The notes under the pieces: model-generated | Told to the model about the DNA's origin: nothing | The model's input: only the letters and a program-made list of their open reading frames with translations | Database searches by the model: none | Program-made: the position numbers and the translations under genes | In this document: piece after piece, positions 1 through 9,119 of the stretch | Position numbering within the stretch: position 1 is the stretch's first letter | How the letters are laid out: each line of letters starts with the position of its first letter | NCBI GenBank assembly: GCA_038521825.1 | Contig: JBCBKL010000017.1 | Coordinates: 1 to 64,000, forward strand | Length of the DNA stretch: 64,000 nt | Direction: 5' to 3' | DNA from: JBCBKL01 sp038521825 | Lineage (GTDB): Bacteria; Pseudomonadota; Alphaproteobacteria; Rhodobacterales; Rhodobacteraceae

Positions 1-204
1 GATCGGGTAGACCAACTGTGTCGGGTCCTGGCTTAGTGTGTAGTCCGCCATCCGTTCGCAGATGTCCTCGCGGGCCTGCCGACGCCTCTCAATCATTCAC
101 AAGTGATCGAGGTCGAAAACCGCGAGGCCGCGCTGCACCTCATCTCCGAACGGATGGCGGACTACACACTAAGCCAGGACCCGACACAGTTGGTCTACCC
201 GATC
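1..204. repeat. 58-bp inverted duplication at the window edge
   Basis: Bases 1-58 are an exact reverse complement of bases 147-204, which lie inside the valS coding sequence. The arms are separated by about 88 bases, and the match stops at base 59. The first arm puts a stop in the valS frame at 34-36, so it cannot be part of a working valS gene. A perfect inverted copy of coding sequence exactly at a sequence end is typical of a chimeric read or contig-edge artefact. A real hairpin rearrangement is less likely. Confidence 0.85.
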
Positions 205-1518
205 TGGCGTGACCCCGACGTCCTCGACACATGGTTCTCCTCCGGCCTCTGGCCCATCGGCACCCTCGGCTGGCCCGAGGACACGCCCGAACTGCAAAAA
301 TACTTCCCCACCTCCACCCTCGTCACCGGGTCCGACATCCTGTTCTTCTGGGTCGCCCGCATGATGATGATGCAATACGCGGTCGTGGGCGAAAGACCCT
401 TCGACACCGTCTACCTGCACGGCCTCGTTCGCGACGCCAAGGGCAAGAAGATGTCAAAGTCGACGGGCAACGTCATCGACCCGCTCGACATCATCGACGA
501 ATTCGGCGCCGACGCGCTGCGGTTCTCCTCCGCCGCGATGGCCGCCCTCGGCGGGGTGCTCAAGCTGGATATGGAGCGGATCAAGGGCTACCGGAACTTC
601 GGCACGAAACTGTGGAACGCCTGCCGGTTCGCCGAAATGAACGGGGTTTACGAGGTGCTGGTCAGTGAGTTGCCACAGCCCGAAGCAGCCGTAAACCGCT
701 GGATCGTCGGGGAAACCGCCAAGGTCCGCGAAACTGTCGACGCGGCACTTGATGGGTTCCGATTCAACGATGCGGCCAACGCGCTTTATGCCTTTGTCTG
801 GGGCAAGGTCTGCGACTGGTATCTGGAGCTGTCGAAGCCGCTGTTGCAGGGTGACGACGCGGAAAAGGCCGCCGAGACCAAAGAGGTGATGAGATGGGTG
901 CTGGATCAATGCCTGATCCTGCTGCACCCGATCATGCCATTCATCACCGAGGAGCTGTGGGGCACGCTGGCAGCCCGTGACAAGATGCTGGTCCATGCGG
1001 ACTGGCCGAATTACGCAGCCCGTGAACTGGTCAATGCCGAAGCCGATGCCGAACTCAACTGGGTCATCGGCCTGATCGAGGGTATCCGCTCCGCCCGCGC
1101 CCAGATGCATGTCCCGGCAGGGGCGTATATTCCCATGGTTTTCAGCGGCTTGTCGGACGATGCTCAAGCATATTGGGCGGCCAATGAGACGATGATCAAG
1201 CGGCTTGCGCGGATCGAGGATCTCCAATCTGTCGAGACCTTCCCCAAAGGCACGGTCACGCTCGGGATCGCAGGAGGCAATTTCGGCCTGCCGCTTGCCG
1301 ATGTCATCGACGTGGCCGAGGAAAAAACGCGGCTGGAAAAGACGCTCAGCAAACTCGCCAAGGAACTCGGCGGGCTGCGCGGCCGGCTCAACAACCCGAA
1401 ATTCGCCGAGAGTGCACCGGAAGAGGTGGTCGAGGAAACGCGCGCCAACCTCGCCGCCCGGGAAGAAGAAGAAAGCAAGCTGAAACAGGCGCTTGACCGA
1501 CTCAGCGAACTCGCCTGA
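103..1518 (+). CDS. valS: Valine--tRNA ligase, C-terminal part (5'-truncated)
   Basis: Class I aminoacyl-tRNA synthetase that charges tRNA-Val in the cytoplasm. The visible part covers the second half of the catalytic domain (DVLDTWFSSGLWP, FFWVARMMMMQ), the KMSKS loop at residues 116-120 of this fragment (GKKMSKSTGN), the anticodon-binding helices, and a C-terminal coiled coil rich in Glu, Lys and Leu, as in ValS. The N-terminal HIGH motif and editing domain are missing because the gene runs into the edge artefact at 1-58. The GTG at 103 only marks the first possible codon and is not the true start. The coding sequence close to the edge, roughly residues 1-15, may itself be chimeric. It is convergent with the crotonase gene, with a hairpin between them. 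Confidence 0.93.
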   Translation: MIEVENREAALHLISERMADYTLSQDPTQLVYPIWRDPDVLDTWFSSGLWPIGTLGWPEDTPELQKYFPTSTLVTGSDILFFWVARMMMMQYAVVGERPFDTVYLHGLVRDAKGKKMSKSTGNVIDPLDIIDEFGADALRFSSAAMAALGGVLKLDMERIKGYRNFGTKLWNACRFAEMNGVYEVLVSELPQPEAAVNRWIVGETAKVRETVDAALDGFRFNDAANALYAFVWGKVCDWYLELSKPLLQGDDAEKAAETKEVMRWVLDQCLILLHPIMPFITEELWGTLAARDKMLVHADWPNYAARELVNAEADAELNWVIGLIEGIRSARAQMHVPAGAYIPMVFSGLSDDAQAYWAANETMIKRLARIEDLQSVETFPKGTVTLGIAGGNFGLPLADVIDVAEEKTRLEKTLSKLAKELGGLRGRLNNPKFAESAPEEVVEETRANLAAREEEESKLKQALDRLSELA

Positions 1519-1565
1519 TCTTCAATGTTCTCGAGACACACCGGGGGATGAGGGCCGACAAGCCC

Positions 1566-1608
1566 GAAGGGGGCAGCGCCCCTTCCAAGAAAATTCGAAT
1601 TTTCTTGG
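1566..1608. terminator. Double hairpin, probably a bidirectional terminator
   Basis: Two adjacent hairpins lie between the convergent valS and crotonase genes. The first has 7-bp arms (GAAGGGG at 1566-1572 and CCCCTTC at 1579-1585). The second is a perfect 24-bp palindrome at 1585-1608 made of A-rich and T-rich halves around TTCGAA. Read from either strand, the palindrome ends in a T-rich run, which suits termination in both directions. Confidence 0.65.
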
Positions 1609-1611
1609 GCG

Positions 1612-2400
1612 CTATTTGAAGACCGGAGCGCGTCTTTGCATCGTCGCGGCCACCACCTCCATCTGGTCCGCGCCGCCCATCAGCCCCGCCTGTTCACGGC
1701 TTTCGGCCAGTAGAACTGCATCCGGCGCAGCGGTCTCAGCTTGGGAGATCAAGCGCTTGGCCGCGCGAATGGCGGATGGAGACTTGCTGGCGATGACGCC
1801 CGCCAATTCCTCTGCGCGCGCCAGCGGATCGTCGGCCAGTTCCGTCACCAGACCCCAATCCAGCGCGGTCTCGGCCTGTACCTTCTCGGCCGTATAGGTC
1901 AGGCGTCGGATCACATCGGACCGCAGCAAGCGGGGCATCAGAACCATGCCGCCCATATCGGGCACGATGCCCCATTTCATCTCCATCACGGCCATCTCGG
2001 TATCCAAACCCGCGATCCGGATGTCAGCCCCAAGCGCCAGCTGGCACCCTGCCCCGTAAACCGCGCCGTGCAAGGCCGCGATCACTGGCATTTTGACCCG
2101 GGTCCAGATCATCGCGACCTCCTGCCACTGGTTCGTCGTCCCGTCCCCGTGGGTTCGCGGCATCAGCAGGTCATTCGGGTCCTTGCCGATCATCCCCGAC
2201 AGACCCGTGATGTCTATACCGGCACAGAACGCCTTGCCCTCGCCAGAGAGCACAACGGCCCGCGGGTCGGAGGCCATCACCTCTTCGCCCGCCGCGATGA
2301 TCCCGTCGATCATCGCCTGATCGACGGCATTCAGCTTGTCCGCCCGGGTCAGGCGCACATGGGCAATGTGGTCTTTGTAGGTCACGCTCACACGGGTCAT
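1612..2400 (-). CDS. Enoyl-CoA hydratase/isomerase (crotonase) family protein
   Basis: A 262-residue crotonase-fold enzyme, probably acting on acyl-CoA thioesters in fatty acid or branched-chain degradation. The oxyanion-hole motifs are visible (GKAFCAGIDI near residue 70 and HGAVYGAGCQLALGADIRIA in the middle), followed by the usual WGIVPDMGG segment. The exact substrate cannot be read, since the residues around the two catalytic Glu positions vary in this family. ATG at 2400 was chosen because a GGGAGAG ribosome binding site lies a few bases upstream; an in-frame extension to 2505 would add residues that look unlike the family. It is divergent from the aminotransferase at 2509 and convergent with valS. 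Confidence 0.85.
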   Translation of the reverse strand: MTRVSVTYKDHIAHVRLTRADKLNAVDQAMIDGIIAAGEEVMASDPRAVVLSGEGKAFCAGIDITGLSGMIGKDPNDLLMPRTHGDGTTNQWQEVAMIWTRVKMPVIAALHGAVYGAGCQLALGADIRIAGLDTEMAVMEMKWGIVPDMGGMVLMPRLLRSDVIRRLTYTAEKVQAETALDWGLVTELADDPLARAEELAGVIASKSPSAIRAAKRLISQAETAAPDAVLLAESREQAGLMGGADQMEVVAATMQRRAPVFK

Positions 2401-2508
2401 CGGTCTCTCCCATTTGGTGCGGTCACAAAACCCCAGCCAACCGCGCATGGCCAGTGAAACGTGGGGGCATTGCTTGTCTGGCGCAAACCCAGCCTTTAGG
2501 GACAAGGG

Positions 2509-3612
2509 ATGACAACCGCTCGCCTGACACCGCTCGCAGCCTCTCTGCCCTCCACCGTCCCATTCGTAGGCCCCGAAGCGCAGGAGCGCAGCGCCGGCAC
2601 ACCATTCCTAGCCCGGCTCGGGGCGAATGAAAGCGTCTTCGGCCCCTCGCCCAAGGCGATTGAGGCCATGAACAGCAGCCGGATCTGGATGTATGGCGAC
2701 CCGGAAAACCATGACCTTAAACAGGCGCTGGCGGCGCATCACAATGTCAGGCCGCAAAACGTCGTCGTGGGCGAAGGGATCGATGGTTTGCTTGGCTATC
2801 TTGTGCGGCTTTTCGTCGGCCCCAGCGATGCCGTCGTCACCTCGGACGGCACCTATCCGACCTTCAACTACCACGTCGCGGGCTTTGGCGGCACGCTCCA
2901 TAAGATGCCCTACCGCGACGATCACGAGGACCCAGCCGCGCTCTTTGCCAAGGCGGCTGAGGCGGGGGCAAAGCTGGTCTATCTCTCGAACCCCGACAAT
3001 CCGATGGGGACGTGGCATGACGGGGCCACCTTGCGCGCGGCTCTGGACGAACTGCCCGAGGACACACTGCTGGTTCTGGACGAAGCCTATGTTGACTGCG
3101 CGCCTGCGGGAACGTCGCCGAACCTACCTGCCGACGATCCCCGGCTGATACGGATGCGGACATTTTCCAAAGCCTACGGCCTTGCAGGCGCGCGGGTCGG
3201 CTATGCGATTGGAGCGCCCGAATTGATTAACGCCTTCGACAAGGTGCGCAATCATTTCGGCATGAACCGGGCTGCTCAGGCCGGCGCGCTTGCCGCGCTG
3301 CAGGATGAGACCCACCTGTCGTATGTGCTGGCCGAAATCAGTGCCGCCCGCGTGCGGATCGCAGCGATTGCCCGGGACAACGGACTGCGCACCATTCCAT
3401 CGGCTACAAACTTTGTCGCCATCGATTGCGGGCGGGATGAGGCCTTTGCCAAGGCCGTTCTCGATCAACTCATCGCTCGGCGCATTTTCGTTCGGATGCC
3501 CTTTGCAGCGCCACAGAACCGATGCATCCGGGTCACCTGCGGCACCGGGGACGATCTTGACCTTTTCGCCGCCGCCCTGCCCGATGCGCTAAAAGCCGCG
3601 CAGGGGGGCTGA
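2509..3612 (+). CDS. PLP-dependent aminotransferase, HisC-like
   Basis: Class I/II fold aminotransferase of 367 residues, close in layout to histidinol-phosphate aminotransferase. Visible marks are the substrate-loop motif LGANESVFGPSP near the start, YLSNPDNPMGTW (the Asn-Pro that faces PLP), VLDEAYVD (Asp binding the pyridine nitrogen), and RTFSKAYGLAGARVGYA with the Schiff-base lysine at residue 221. The N-terminus is longer than in minimal HisC. No his genes are nearby, so the substrate could be another amino acid; aromatic and histidinol-phosphate aminotransferases share this layout. An AGGGA ribosome binding site precedes the ATG. Confidence 0.85.
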   Translation: MTTARLTPLAASLPSTVPFVGPEAQERSAGTPFLARLGANESVFGPSPKAIEAMNSSRIWMYGDPENHDLKQALAAHHNVRPQNVVVGEGIDGLLGYLVRLFVGPSDAVVTSDGTYPTFNYHVAGFGGTLHKMPYRDDHEDPAALFAKAAEAGAKLVYLSNPDNPMGTWHDGATLRAALDELPEDTLLVLDEAYVDCAPAGTSPNLPADDPRLIRMRTFSKAYGLAGARVGYAIGAPELINAFDKVRNHFGMNRAAQAGALAALQDETHLSYVLAEISAARVRIAAIARDNGLRTIPSATNFVAIDCGRDEAFAKAVLDQLIARRIFVRMPFAAPQNRCIRVTCGTGDDLDLFAAALPDALKAAQGG

Positions 3613-3664
3613 CAGGACAGAATGTCGCACTATCCTCTTGGGCGTTAGTGAATGAGGTTTTGCG

Positions 3665-3874
3665 ATGGAAAATCACAGCATGGGCACCGCGCCTGACTAC
3701 ACCAGGGCCTGCATTGTCATGTTCGGGGTGAACCTGACATGGATCCTTTTCGCACTTTGGGCCATCTGGGGCCTGATCATAGCGGGCGCTTTCAGCTATG
3801 GTCTCAACCATCTCATCAACCGCTTGCGCGCCCGGGCCGTCGCCCGGCGCACGCTCACGACCGGCCCGCGATAA
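3665..3874 (+). CDS. Small single-pass membrane protein, unknown function
   Basis: A 69-residue protein with one long hydrophobic stretch of about 25 residues (roughly 18-45, rich in Leu, Ile, Trp and Phe), followed by a basic tail full of Arg. This predicts one membrane span with the C-terminus in the cytoplasm. It lies 52 bases after the aminotransferase on the same strand, and its end overlaps the convergent aminotransferase gene by 20 bases. The ribosome binding site is weak. I do not recognise a family. The clear membrane-protein composition supports a real gene. Confidence 0.6.
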   Translation: MENHSMGTAPDYTRACIVMFGVNLTWILFALWAIWGLIIAGAFSYGLNHLINRLRARAVARRTLTTGPR

Positions 3875-5087
3875 CCTCTGCCGCCGCCGAAAGCGCGCCA
3901 GACCCATGCGGGATGTCCAGCGCCTTGAAACCCGCGTCGATACCACCCAAAAGCCCCATGATCATGTGCCCGTTCACGTGACCCATATGGCCAAGCCGGA
4001 AGAACCCGTGCCAGGCCGGGTCGCCGGGCGGCGCCATGCCAAGCCCGATGCCGAGGGTCAGATCAATGTTCTGTTCCACCCAATCCCGCAACGCGGTTCC
4101 ATGGGGCGGTCCGATCCGCAGTGAGGTCACGGCCCGGCTGCGGTGTGCGCGGTCGGCGACGTTGAGCTCAAGCGGGCCGTCAGCACCCCAAGCCGCGCAG
4201 GCGGCCCAGATGGCTCCTGCCAGCCTTTCGTGCCGCGCCCAGACCGCCTCGATCCCTTCGGCGTGGATCATGTCGAGCGCCACGCGAAGACCGTAAAGGT
4301 GGTGCGTGGGGGCCGTGCCGTTGAAATACTGATAATACAATTCAGGCTCTGAGCGCGGCGCCCAATCCCAGTACCGGCTGACGCGGGCCAGCCGGGCGCG
4401 GGCCTCGTTGGCCTTTGGGCTGAAAAAGACAAAAGCCATGCCCGGCGGCACCATCAGGCCCTTTTGACTACCCGCCACCATCACATCGACGCCCCAGGCA
4501 TCCATTTCGAACTGATCGCAGGCCAGCGACGCGATGCAATCGGCCATCAACAGCGCCGGGTGGGCCACCTCGTCCAACACCGCACGCAAGGCGCCAATAT
4601 CGTTGCGGATCGATGTCGACGTATCGACATGCACCGCCAGTACAGCCTTGATCTTGTGGGCCGTGTCCGCTTTCAGAACCTCGGCCACGCGGTCCAGATC
4701 CATCGGGCTGCGCTTGCCGAAATCGATGACCTCGGTCTCGATGCCCAGGCAAGCGGCCATTTCGCCCCAGCCGATCCCGAAGCTCCCCGTAGCGGGCACC
4801 AGCACGGTCTCGCCCTCCGCAACGGTATTGGCCAGCGCAGCCTCCCATGCGGCGTGCCCGTTGCCAATATACATGGCACAGTGGTGACTGGTGCGGGCCA
4901 CGCGGCAGAGATCGGGGACAATGGCCCGCGTCATTTCGACCAACTCGCCCGAATAGATGTTGGGCGCGGGCCGATGCATGGCCTGCAACACGGCCTCTGG
5001 CATAACCGATGGGCCCGGAATGGCAAGATAGTCGCGGCCGAAACCGCCTGTGCGCAACGGGGTGCTGGTGTGAACGCGATCCTTCAT
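3855..5087 (-). CDS. Class V aminotransferase, serine--glyoxylate/alanine--glyoxylate type
   Basis: A 410-residue PLP enzyme of fold type I, class V. Seen: the N-terminal IPGPSVMPEAVLQAM segment, GNGHAAWEAALAN (PLP phosphate contacts), MADCIASLACDQFEMD with the Asp that binds the PLP ring, and VAGSQKGLMVPPG with the PLP lysine at residue 209. Family members move the amino group of serine or alanine to glyoxylate, a key step in the serine cycle and photorespiration-like metabolism. The precise donor is inferred. ATG at 5087 fits the usual length; an upstream start at 5177 would run into the divergent ABC exporter region. Confidence 0.85.
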   Translation of the reverse strand: MKDRVHTSTPLRTGGFGRDYLAIPGPSVMPEAVLQAMHRPAPNIYSGELVEMTRAIVPDLCRVARTSHHCAMYIGNGHAAWEAALANTVAEGETVLVPATGSFGIGWGEMAACLGIETEVIDFGKRSPMDLDRVAEVLKADTAHKIKAVLAVHVDTSTSIRNDIGALRAVLDEVAHPALLMADCIASLACDQFEMDAWGVDVMVAGSQKGLMVPPGMAFVFFSPKANEARARLARVSRYWDWAPRSEPELYYQYFNGTAPTHHLYGLRVALDMIHAEGIEAVWARHERLAGAIWAACAAWGADGPLELNVADRAHRSRAVTSLRIGPPHGTALRDWVEQNIDLTLGIGLGMAPPGDPAWHGFFRLGHMGHVNGHMIMGLLGGIDAGFKALDIPHGSGALSAAAEVIAGRS

Positions 5088-5215
5088 GCCCCGCAGCCTA
5101 GAGCCGCCTTTGCCAACGTCAATGACCCACAGGCTTGCCGCGCGGGTGCATGATGGATAAATGGCCTGCAGCAGCAATAACGAGGCATCGGCGCGGCGAC
5201 ATCGCCCGCCCTGAT

Positions 5216-7099
5216 ATGCAGTTGACGTCTCCCGGCCCCGAAGACCAGACCATCACCACCGACTCGCGCGTCCTGTTTGGATGGCTCTGGCGCAGATATC
5301 TGCGCCAGCACACACCTGCCATGTCCGTCGCCGTGGTTTTCATGATCATCGAGGGTTCGATGCTGGGGGCGCTCAGTTGGCTGATGCAGCCCATGTTTGA
5401 CACGGTCTTTGTTCAGGGCAACAGCGACATGCTGGTCTGGGTATCGTTCCTGGTCGTGGGCATCTTTCTGGTTCGCGCGATTTCAGGGATCGTTCAAAAG
5501 GTGATACTGAGCCGGGTCGCCCAAAAAACGTCGGCCGCCATTCGGCTCGATCTGCTGGGGCGGATCATGCTGCTGGATGGATCGTTTCACCAGAGCCACC
5601 CGCCCGGTCTTCTGATCCAGCGGGTGCATGCCGACGTGGCCGCCATCGGCAATGTCTGGCGGTCGATCATCACGGGTGCCGGGCGCGACCTCATCGGTCT
5701 TATTATTTTGATGGGCGTGGCCATTAGCGTCGATCCGATCTGGGCCCTTCTGGCCGTCATCGGCGGCCCCCTGATCATCCTGCCTGTTACCGCCGCCCAA
5801 CGATACATCCGGCGCAAGGCAAGGCAGGCGCGCGATCTTGGTGCGGGGCTCTCAACCCGCCTTGACGAGGTGTTTCACGGGATTGTCCAGATCAAGCTCA
5901 ACGCGCTCGAAGACTACCAGTCCAACCAGTATCGCAAGCTGACGAACCGCTTTGTTCAGACACAGATCAAGACCGCGTTCGGCACCGCCGCCCTGCCCGG
6001 CATGATCGACGTGATGTCGGGCCTGGGGTTCATGGCCGTCATTCTCTATGGCGGGGCCGAGATCATTTCGGGCGACAAGACGATCGGTCAGTTCATGACG
6101 TTCTTTTCCGCCATGGGCTTTGCCTTTGACCCTCTGCGCAGGCTAGGCAACATCAGCGGGATCTGGCAGGTGGCAGCTGCAGCGATCGAGCGGATCAAGC
6201 AACTGATGGAAACCCCCGTCAGCATCCAGTCCCCGGCTGAACCGATGGCCCTGCCCGGTGGAACACCGGATATCAAGCTCGAAGACGTGCACCTGTCCTA
6301 TGGCGATGCGCCCGTCCTGAACGGTGTGACCTTCGAAGCCCGCCCAGGCAAGACCACCGCCCTTGTCGGTGCGTCAGGGGCGGGAAAATCAACCATCTTC
6401 AATCTGTTAACCCGGCTTGTCGACCCTGATGGTGGCACCGCCCGGATCGGTGGCGTCACAACGACTGATCTGGCACTCAGCGATCTGCGTGGCGTCTATT
6501 CGGTGGTGACGCAGGAAGCATTGCTCTTTGACGAAACCCTGCGCGAAAACATTCTGCTGGGCCGCAAGGACGTGAGCGACGAACGCCTGCAGGATGTGCT
6601 TGAAGCCGCCCATGTCGCCGATTTCCTGCCCAAACTGTCGGACGGGTTGGAAACACGGGTGGGGCCGCGCGGCTCTGCCCTATCGGGTGGTCAGCGCCAG
6701 CGCGTCGTGATCGCCCGCGCGCTGTTGCGGGATACACCGGTCTTGCTGTTGGACGAGGCGACCAGCGCACTCGACGCGCAGTCCGAGAAGGTTGTGCAGC
6801 AGGCGCTTGACCGGCTTTCCAGCGGGCGTACGACCCTCGTGATCGCGCACCGGCTGTCAACCATCATCGGCGCCGACAAGATCATTGTGATGGATCGCGG
6901 AAAGGTCGTTGACGAAGGCACCCATGAAGAGCTGCTTGAGCGGGGTGGCATCTATGCCGATCTCTACCGGTTGCAATTTCAGGACGGCAAAGCGGTGGTC
7001 GACGTGGCCAGCGCGGAGGCAATCGAGGCAGCCCCGGACACATCCCCGACCCAACGAAGCAGCCTGCTGGGGCGCATTCGGCAGCAGCTTTTCGGCTAG
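5216..7099 (+). CDS. ABC exporter, transmembrane and ATPase domains fused (MsbA/lipid-exporter type)
   Basis: A 627-residue half transporter of the type IV ABC exporter class. About six membrane helices occupy residues 20-330. The nucleotide-binding domain has Walker A GASGAGKST near 385, the Q-loop (VVTQEALLFDETL), the signature LSGGQRQR near 488, Walker B VLLLDEATSALD near 511 and the H-loop histidine (VIAHRLST). Such proteins work as homodimers that move lipids, LPS precursors or peptides outward. The start is uncertain: ATG 5216 lacks a good ribosome binding site, and ATG 5150 or 5153 are alternatives. It is divergent from the class V aminotransferase and overlaps the convergent glycosyltransferase by 4 bases. 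Confidence 0.87.
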   Translation: MQLTSPGPEDQTITTDSRVLFGWLWRRYLRQHTPAMSVAVVFMIIEGSMLGALSWLMQPMFDTVFVQGNSDMLVWVSFLVVGIFLVRAISGIVQKVILSRVAQKTSAAIRLDLLGRIMLLDGSFHQSHPPGLLIQRVHADVAAIGNVWRSIITGAGRDLIGLIILMGVAISVDPIWALLAVIGGPLIILPVTAAQRYIRRKARQARDLGAGLSTRLDEVFHGIVQIKLNALEDYQSNQYRKLTNRFVQTQIKTAFGTAALPGMIDVMSGLGFMAVILYGGAEIISGDKTIGQFMTFFSAMGFAFDPLRRLGNISGIWQVAAAAIERIKQLMETPVSIQSPAEPMALPGGTPDIKLEDVHLSYGDAPVLNGVTFEARPGKTTALVGASGAGKSTIFNLLTRLVDPDGGTARIGGVTTTDLALSDLRGVYSVVTQEALLFDETLRENILLGRKDVSDERLQDVLEAAHVADFLPKLSDGLETRVGPRGSALSGGQRQRVVIARALLRDTPVLLLDEATSALDAQSEKVVQQALDRLSSGRTTLVIAHRLSTIIGADKIIVMDRGKVVDEGTHEELLERGGIYADLYRLQFQDGKAVVDVASAEAIEAAPDTSPTQRSSLLGRIRQQLFG

Positions 7100-7761
7100 C
7101 GGCGGTAGGCTGCGGCGAGCCGCTCGGGGCTTGCACCGCCAAAATAGCGGATAAGCAGAAACAGGTTCCGCGACCCGCGCCAAAGCCAGCCTTGCTTCCG
7201 ATATTTCTCGGCACTGGTGACCGCGTCGGCGGACAGTCCAACCAGATGGCCGCGCAGAGCGCGGGCCAACGCCACATCCTCCATCAGCGGAATGTCCAGA
7301 TATCCACCCGCCTCCAGGTAAAGCGCGCGGGGCAGCAAGAGACCCTGATCGCCATAGGGCAGACCGAGGCGCGAGCGCAGATTGGCCCAGGCCGCAACGA
7401 CATGCCCGCCCCGGTCAAAGCGCAGGCGGAACCACCCGGCCTTGCGGGTCTTGAGGTGACGGGCGGCCACGTCGCTCCAACCCACTGCAAGCTGGGTGTC
7501 GGCATGCAGGATCAGCAACCAATCGCCCTGCGCCGCCGCACAGCCGCGGCGCAGCTGGCCACCCCTCGATGGCGGGCCGGACACAACCTCGGCCCCCCAA
7601 TCATCGGCAAGCGCGGGCGTTAGGTCCGTTGACCCTCCGTCGCTGACGATGAGATCGCGGATCAGCCCGGTCTCCAAACCCTCGGTCAGCGCCATGAGAC
7701 AGCCCGGCAGTGCAGCCTCGGCGTTCAATGTCGGAACGATCACAGAGATCGGCGCGCGCAT
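7096..7761 (-). CDS. Family 2 glycosyltransferase (TIGR04283-like)
   Basis: A 221-residue GT-A fold transferase. The N-terminus shows the nucleotide-sugar binding pattern ISVIVPTLNAEAAL, then VSDGGSTDLT and the metal-binding LLILHADTQL (in place of a plain DXD motif). The C-terminal part (PYGDQGLLLPR, PLMEDVALARAL) matches the short GT2 subgroup often found next to a second transferase of similar style. No partner gene is seen here. There is no membrane anchor, so it is probably cytoplasmic. It lies tail to tail with the ABC exporter, overlapping by 4 bases, and head to head with the YgfZ gene. Confidence 0.82.
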   Translation of the reverse strand: MRAPISVIVPTLNAEAALPGCLMALTEGLETGLIRDLIVSDGGSTDLTPALADDWGAEVVSGPPSRGGQLRRGCAAAQGDWLLILHADTQLAVGWSDVAARHLKTRKAGWFRLRFDRGGHVVAAWANLRSRLGLPYGDQGLLLPRALYLEAGGYLDIPLMEDVALARALRGHLVGLSADAVTSAEKYRKQGWLWRGSRNLFLLIRYFGGASPERLAAAYRR

Positions 7762-7828
7762 GGCTCCCCCTTCCGCTCGGGCCTCGGATCGCTATATGAC
7801 CAAGGCGCAACCAAAGGACCAGCCATCA

Positions 7829-8563
7829 ATGACATCCCGCCGCATCCTGCGCCTGTCCGGCAGCGACACGCGCCACTTCCTGCAGGATCTCGTGACGAAT
7901 GACGTCGACGGCATCGACCAGGGTCTTGTTTACGCAGCCCTGCTGACACCCCAGGGCAAATACATCGCCGATTTCTTTCTGCTGGCGAACGGTGATGATG
8001 TGCTGCTCGACGTGGCGGCCGATCTGGCCGGGCCGCTCATGCAACGGCTGTCGATGTACAAGCTGCGGGCCGATGTCGATATCGCCGAGACGGACCTGCA
8101 GGTTCATCTCGGCACCGCTGAGACGCCGGCTGACGGTTTTGCCGATCCGCGGCATGCGGCACTGGGCTGGCGAGCCTACCGGGACAAACCGCAGACCGAC
8201 GCTCCGGACCTGACCGCGTTGCGCATCGCGCACATGATCCCGGAAACAGGCATCGAATTAACGCCTGACACCTTCATCCTCGAAGCCGGGTTTGAACGGC
8301 TGAACGGCGTTGATTTCAAGAAAGGCTGCTATGTCGGACAGGAAGTGACTGCCCGCATGAAGCACAAGACCGAGCTGCGCAAAGGGTTGGCCCAGGTCAG
8401 CGTGACCGGCGCCGCCCAGCCCGGCACCGAGATCACCAGCAACGGAAAACCCGCGGGCATCCTGCATTCCGTGGCGGGTGATCAGGGCATTGCCTATTTG
8501 CGCTTTGACCGGGCTAAGGGCGAAATGCAGGCGGGCAATGCGACGCTCAAGCGGGTGGAATAA
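7829..8563 (+). CDS. Folate-binding protein YgfZ (GcvT-like)
   Basis: A 244-residue protein of the YgfZ/IBA57 family, which helps assemble or repair certain Fe-S clusters in a folate-dependent way. The family signature is present as KKGCYVGQEVTARM near residues 164-178, including the conserved cysteine. The opening pattern (RILRLSGSDTRHFLQDLVTNDV) also matches the family. ATG at 7829 was chosen for the AAGGA site upstream and the standard N-terminus; ATG 7796 is in frame as an alternative. The gene shares a short divergent promoter region with the glycosyltransferase. Confidence 0.87.
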   Translation: MTSRRILRLSGSDTRHFLQDLVTNDVDGIDQGLVYAALLTPQGKYIADFFLLANGDDVLLDVAADLAGPLMQRLSMYKLRADVDIAETDLQVHLGTAETPADGFADPRHAALGWRAYRDKPQTDAPDLTALRIAHMIPETGIELTPDTFILEAGFERLNGVDFKKGCYVGQEVTARMKHKTELRKGLAQVSVTGAAQPGTEITSNGKPAGILHSVAGDQGIAYLRFDRAKGEMQAGNATLKRVE

Positions 8564-8657
8564 GGGACTGGCCATCCCGCCCCTAATCGGTTCGTCGCAG
8601 TCACGGATCTGGCATAAGCCGTCTGGCGCGCACGCCTGGTTTGAGGACGCCTGATTA

Positions 8658-9119
8658 ATGAACAAGAACGCACATGTCGGGGACTGTCATCAAACGCCTT
8701 CGTCGTCAGATCACGAAAGCGGGGGCTGCCACCAGTCTGCGATGCGCGAATTGAAAGAGCGCGAGGCACCGCATTGGCGGCCGCAGGATCCCTTACCGCC
8801 CGGCAAGCCCCTGGCGCTCGACGTCAGAACGCTGTACCCGGCCCGGGTTTTGTAAACACCCGAGATCCGCGACATCGGCTTTCACAGGTTTGATCTGGGT
8901 CAGTACGAAAACAAGACCGAAAGCATGCTTCTCAGGGCCGCAAGTTTCCATTCCCTGCATGGTGAAGGATATTCGGTCATGCACTACGCGACCCTCGCGC
9001 TGTGCTGGCGAGCCATCGCAAAGGTGCTGACGGGAGTGTACACGACCGCACGGTCTGAGGAGATGCGCAAAGACCTGTCGGCTTTCACGGATTTCTTCTC
9101 AACCACCCCGCTTCAATGA
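8658..9119 (+). pseudogene. Possible interrupted gene, unknown function
   Basis: Two open stretches in the same frame, 8658-8855 and 8856-9119, are separated only by a TAA at 8853-8855. Read through, they would give about 153 residues starting MNKNAHVGDCHQTP and ending in an Asp/Phe-rich tail. The second half alone has an internal ATG at 8925. A GAGGA-like site precedes 8658. I recognise no family in either half, and the composition does not prove that the frame was ever coding. It could be a decayed gene, two tiny genes, or non-coding DNA. No other gene is convincing between 8564 and 9380. Confidence 0.3.

Noticed and set aside
454..1227. Minus-strand frame of 257 codons inside valS
   Set aside because: It lies fully antisense to a clear synthetase domain and shows no family motif.
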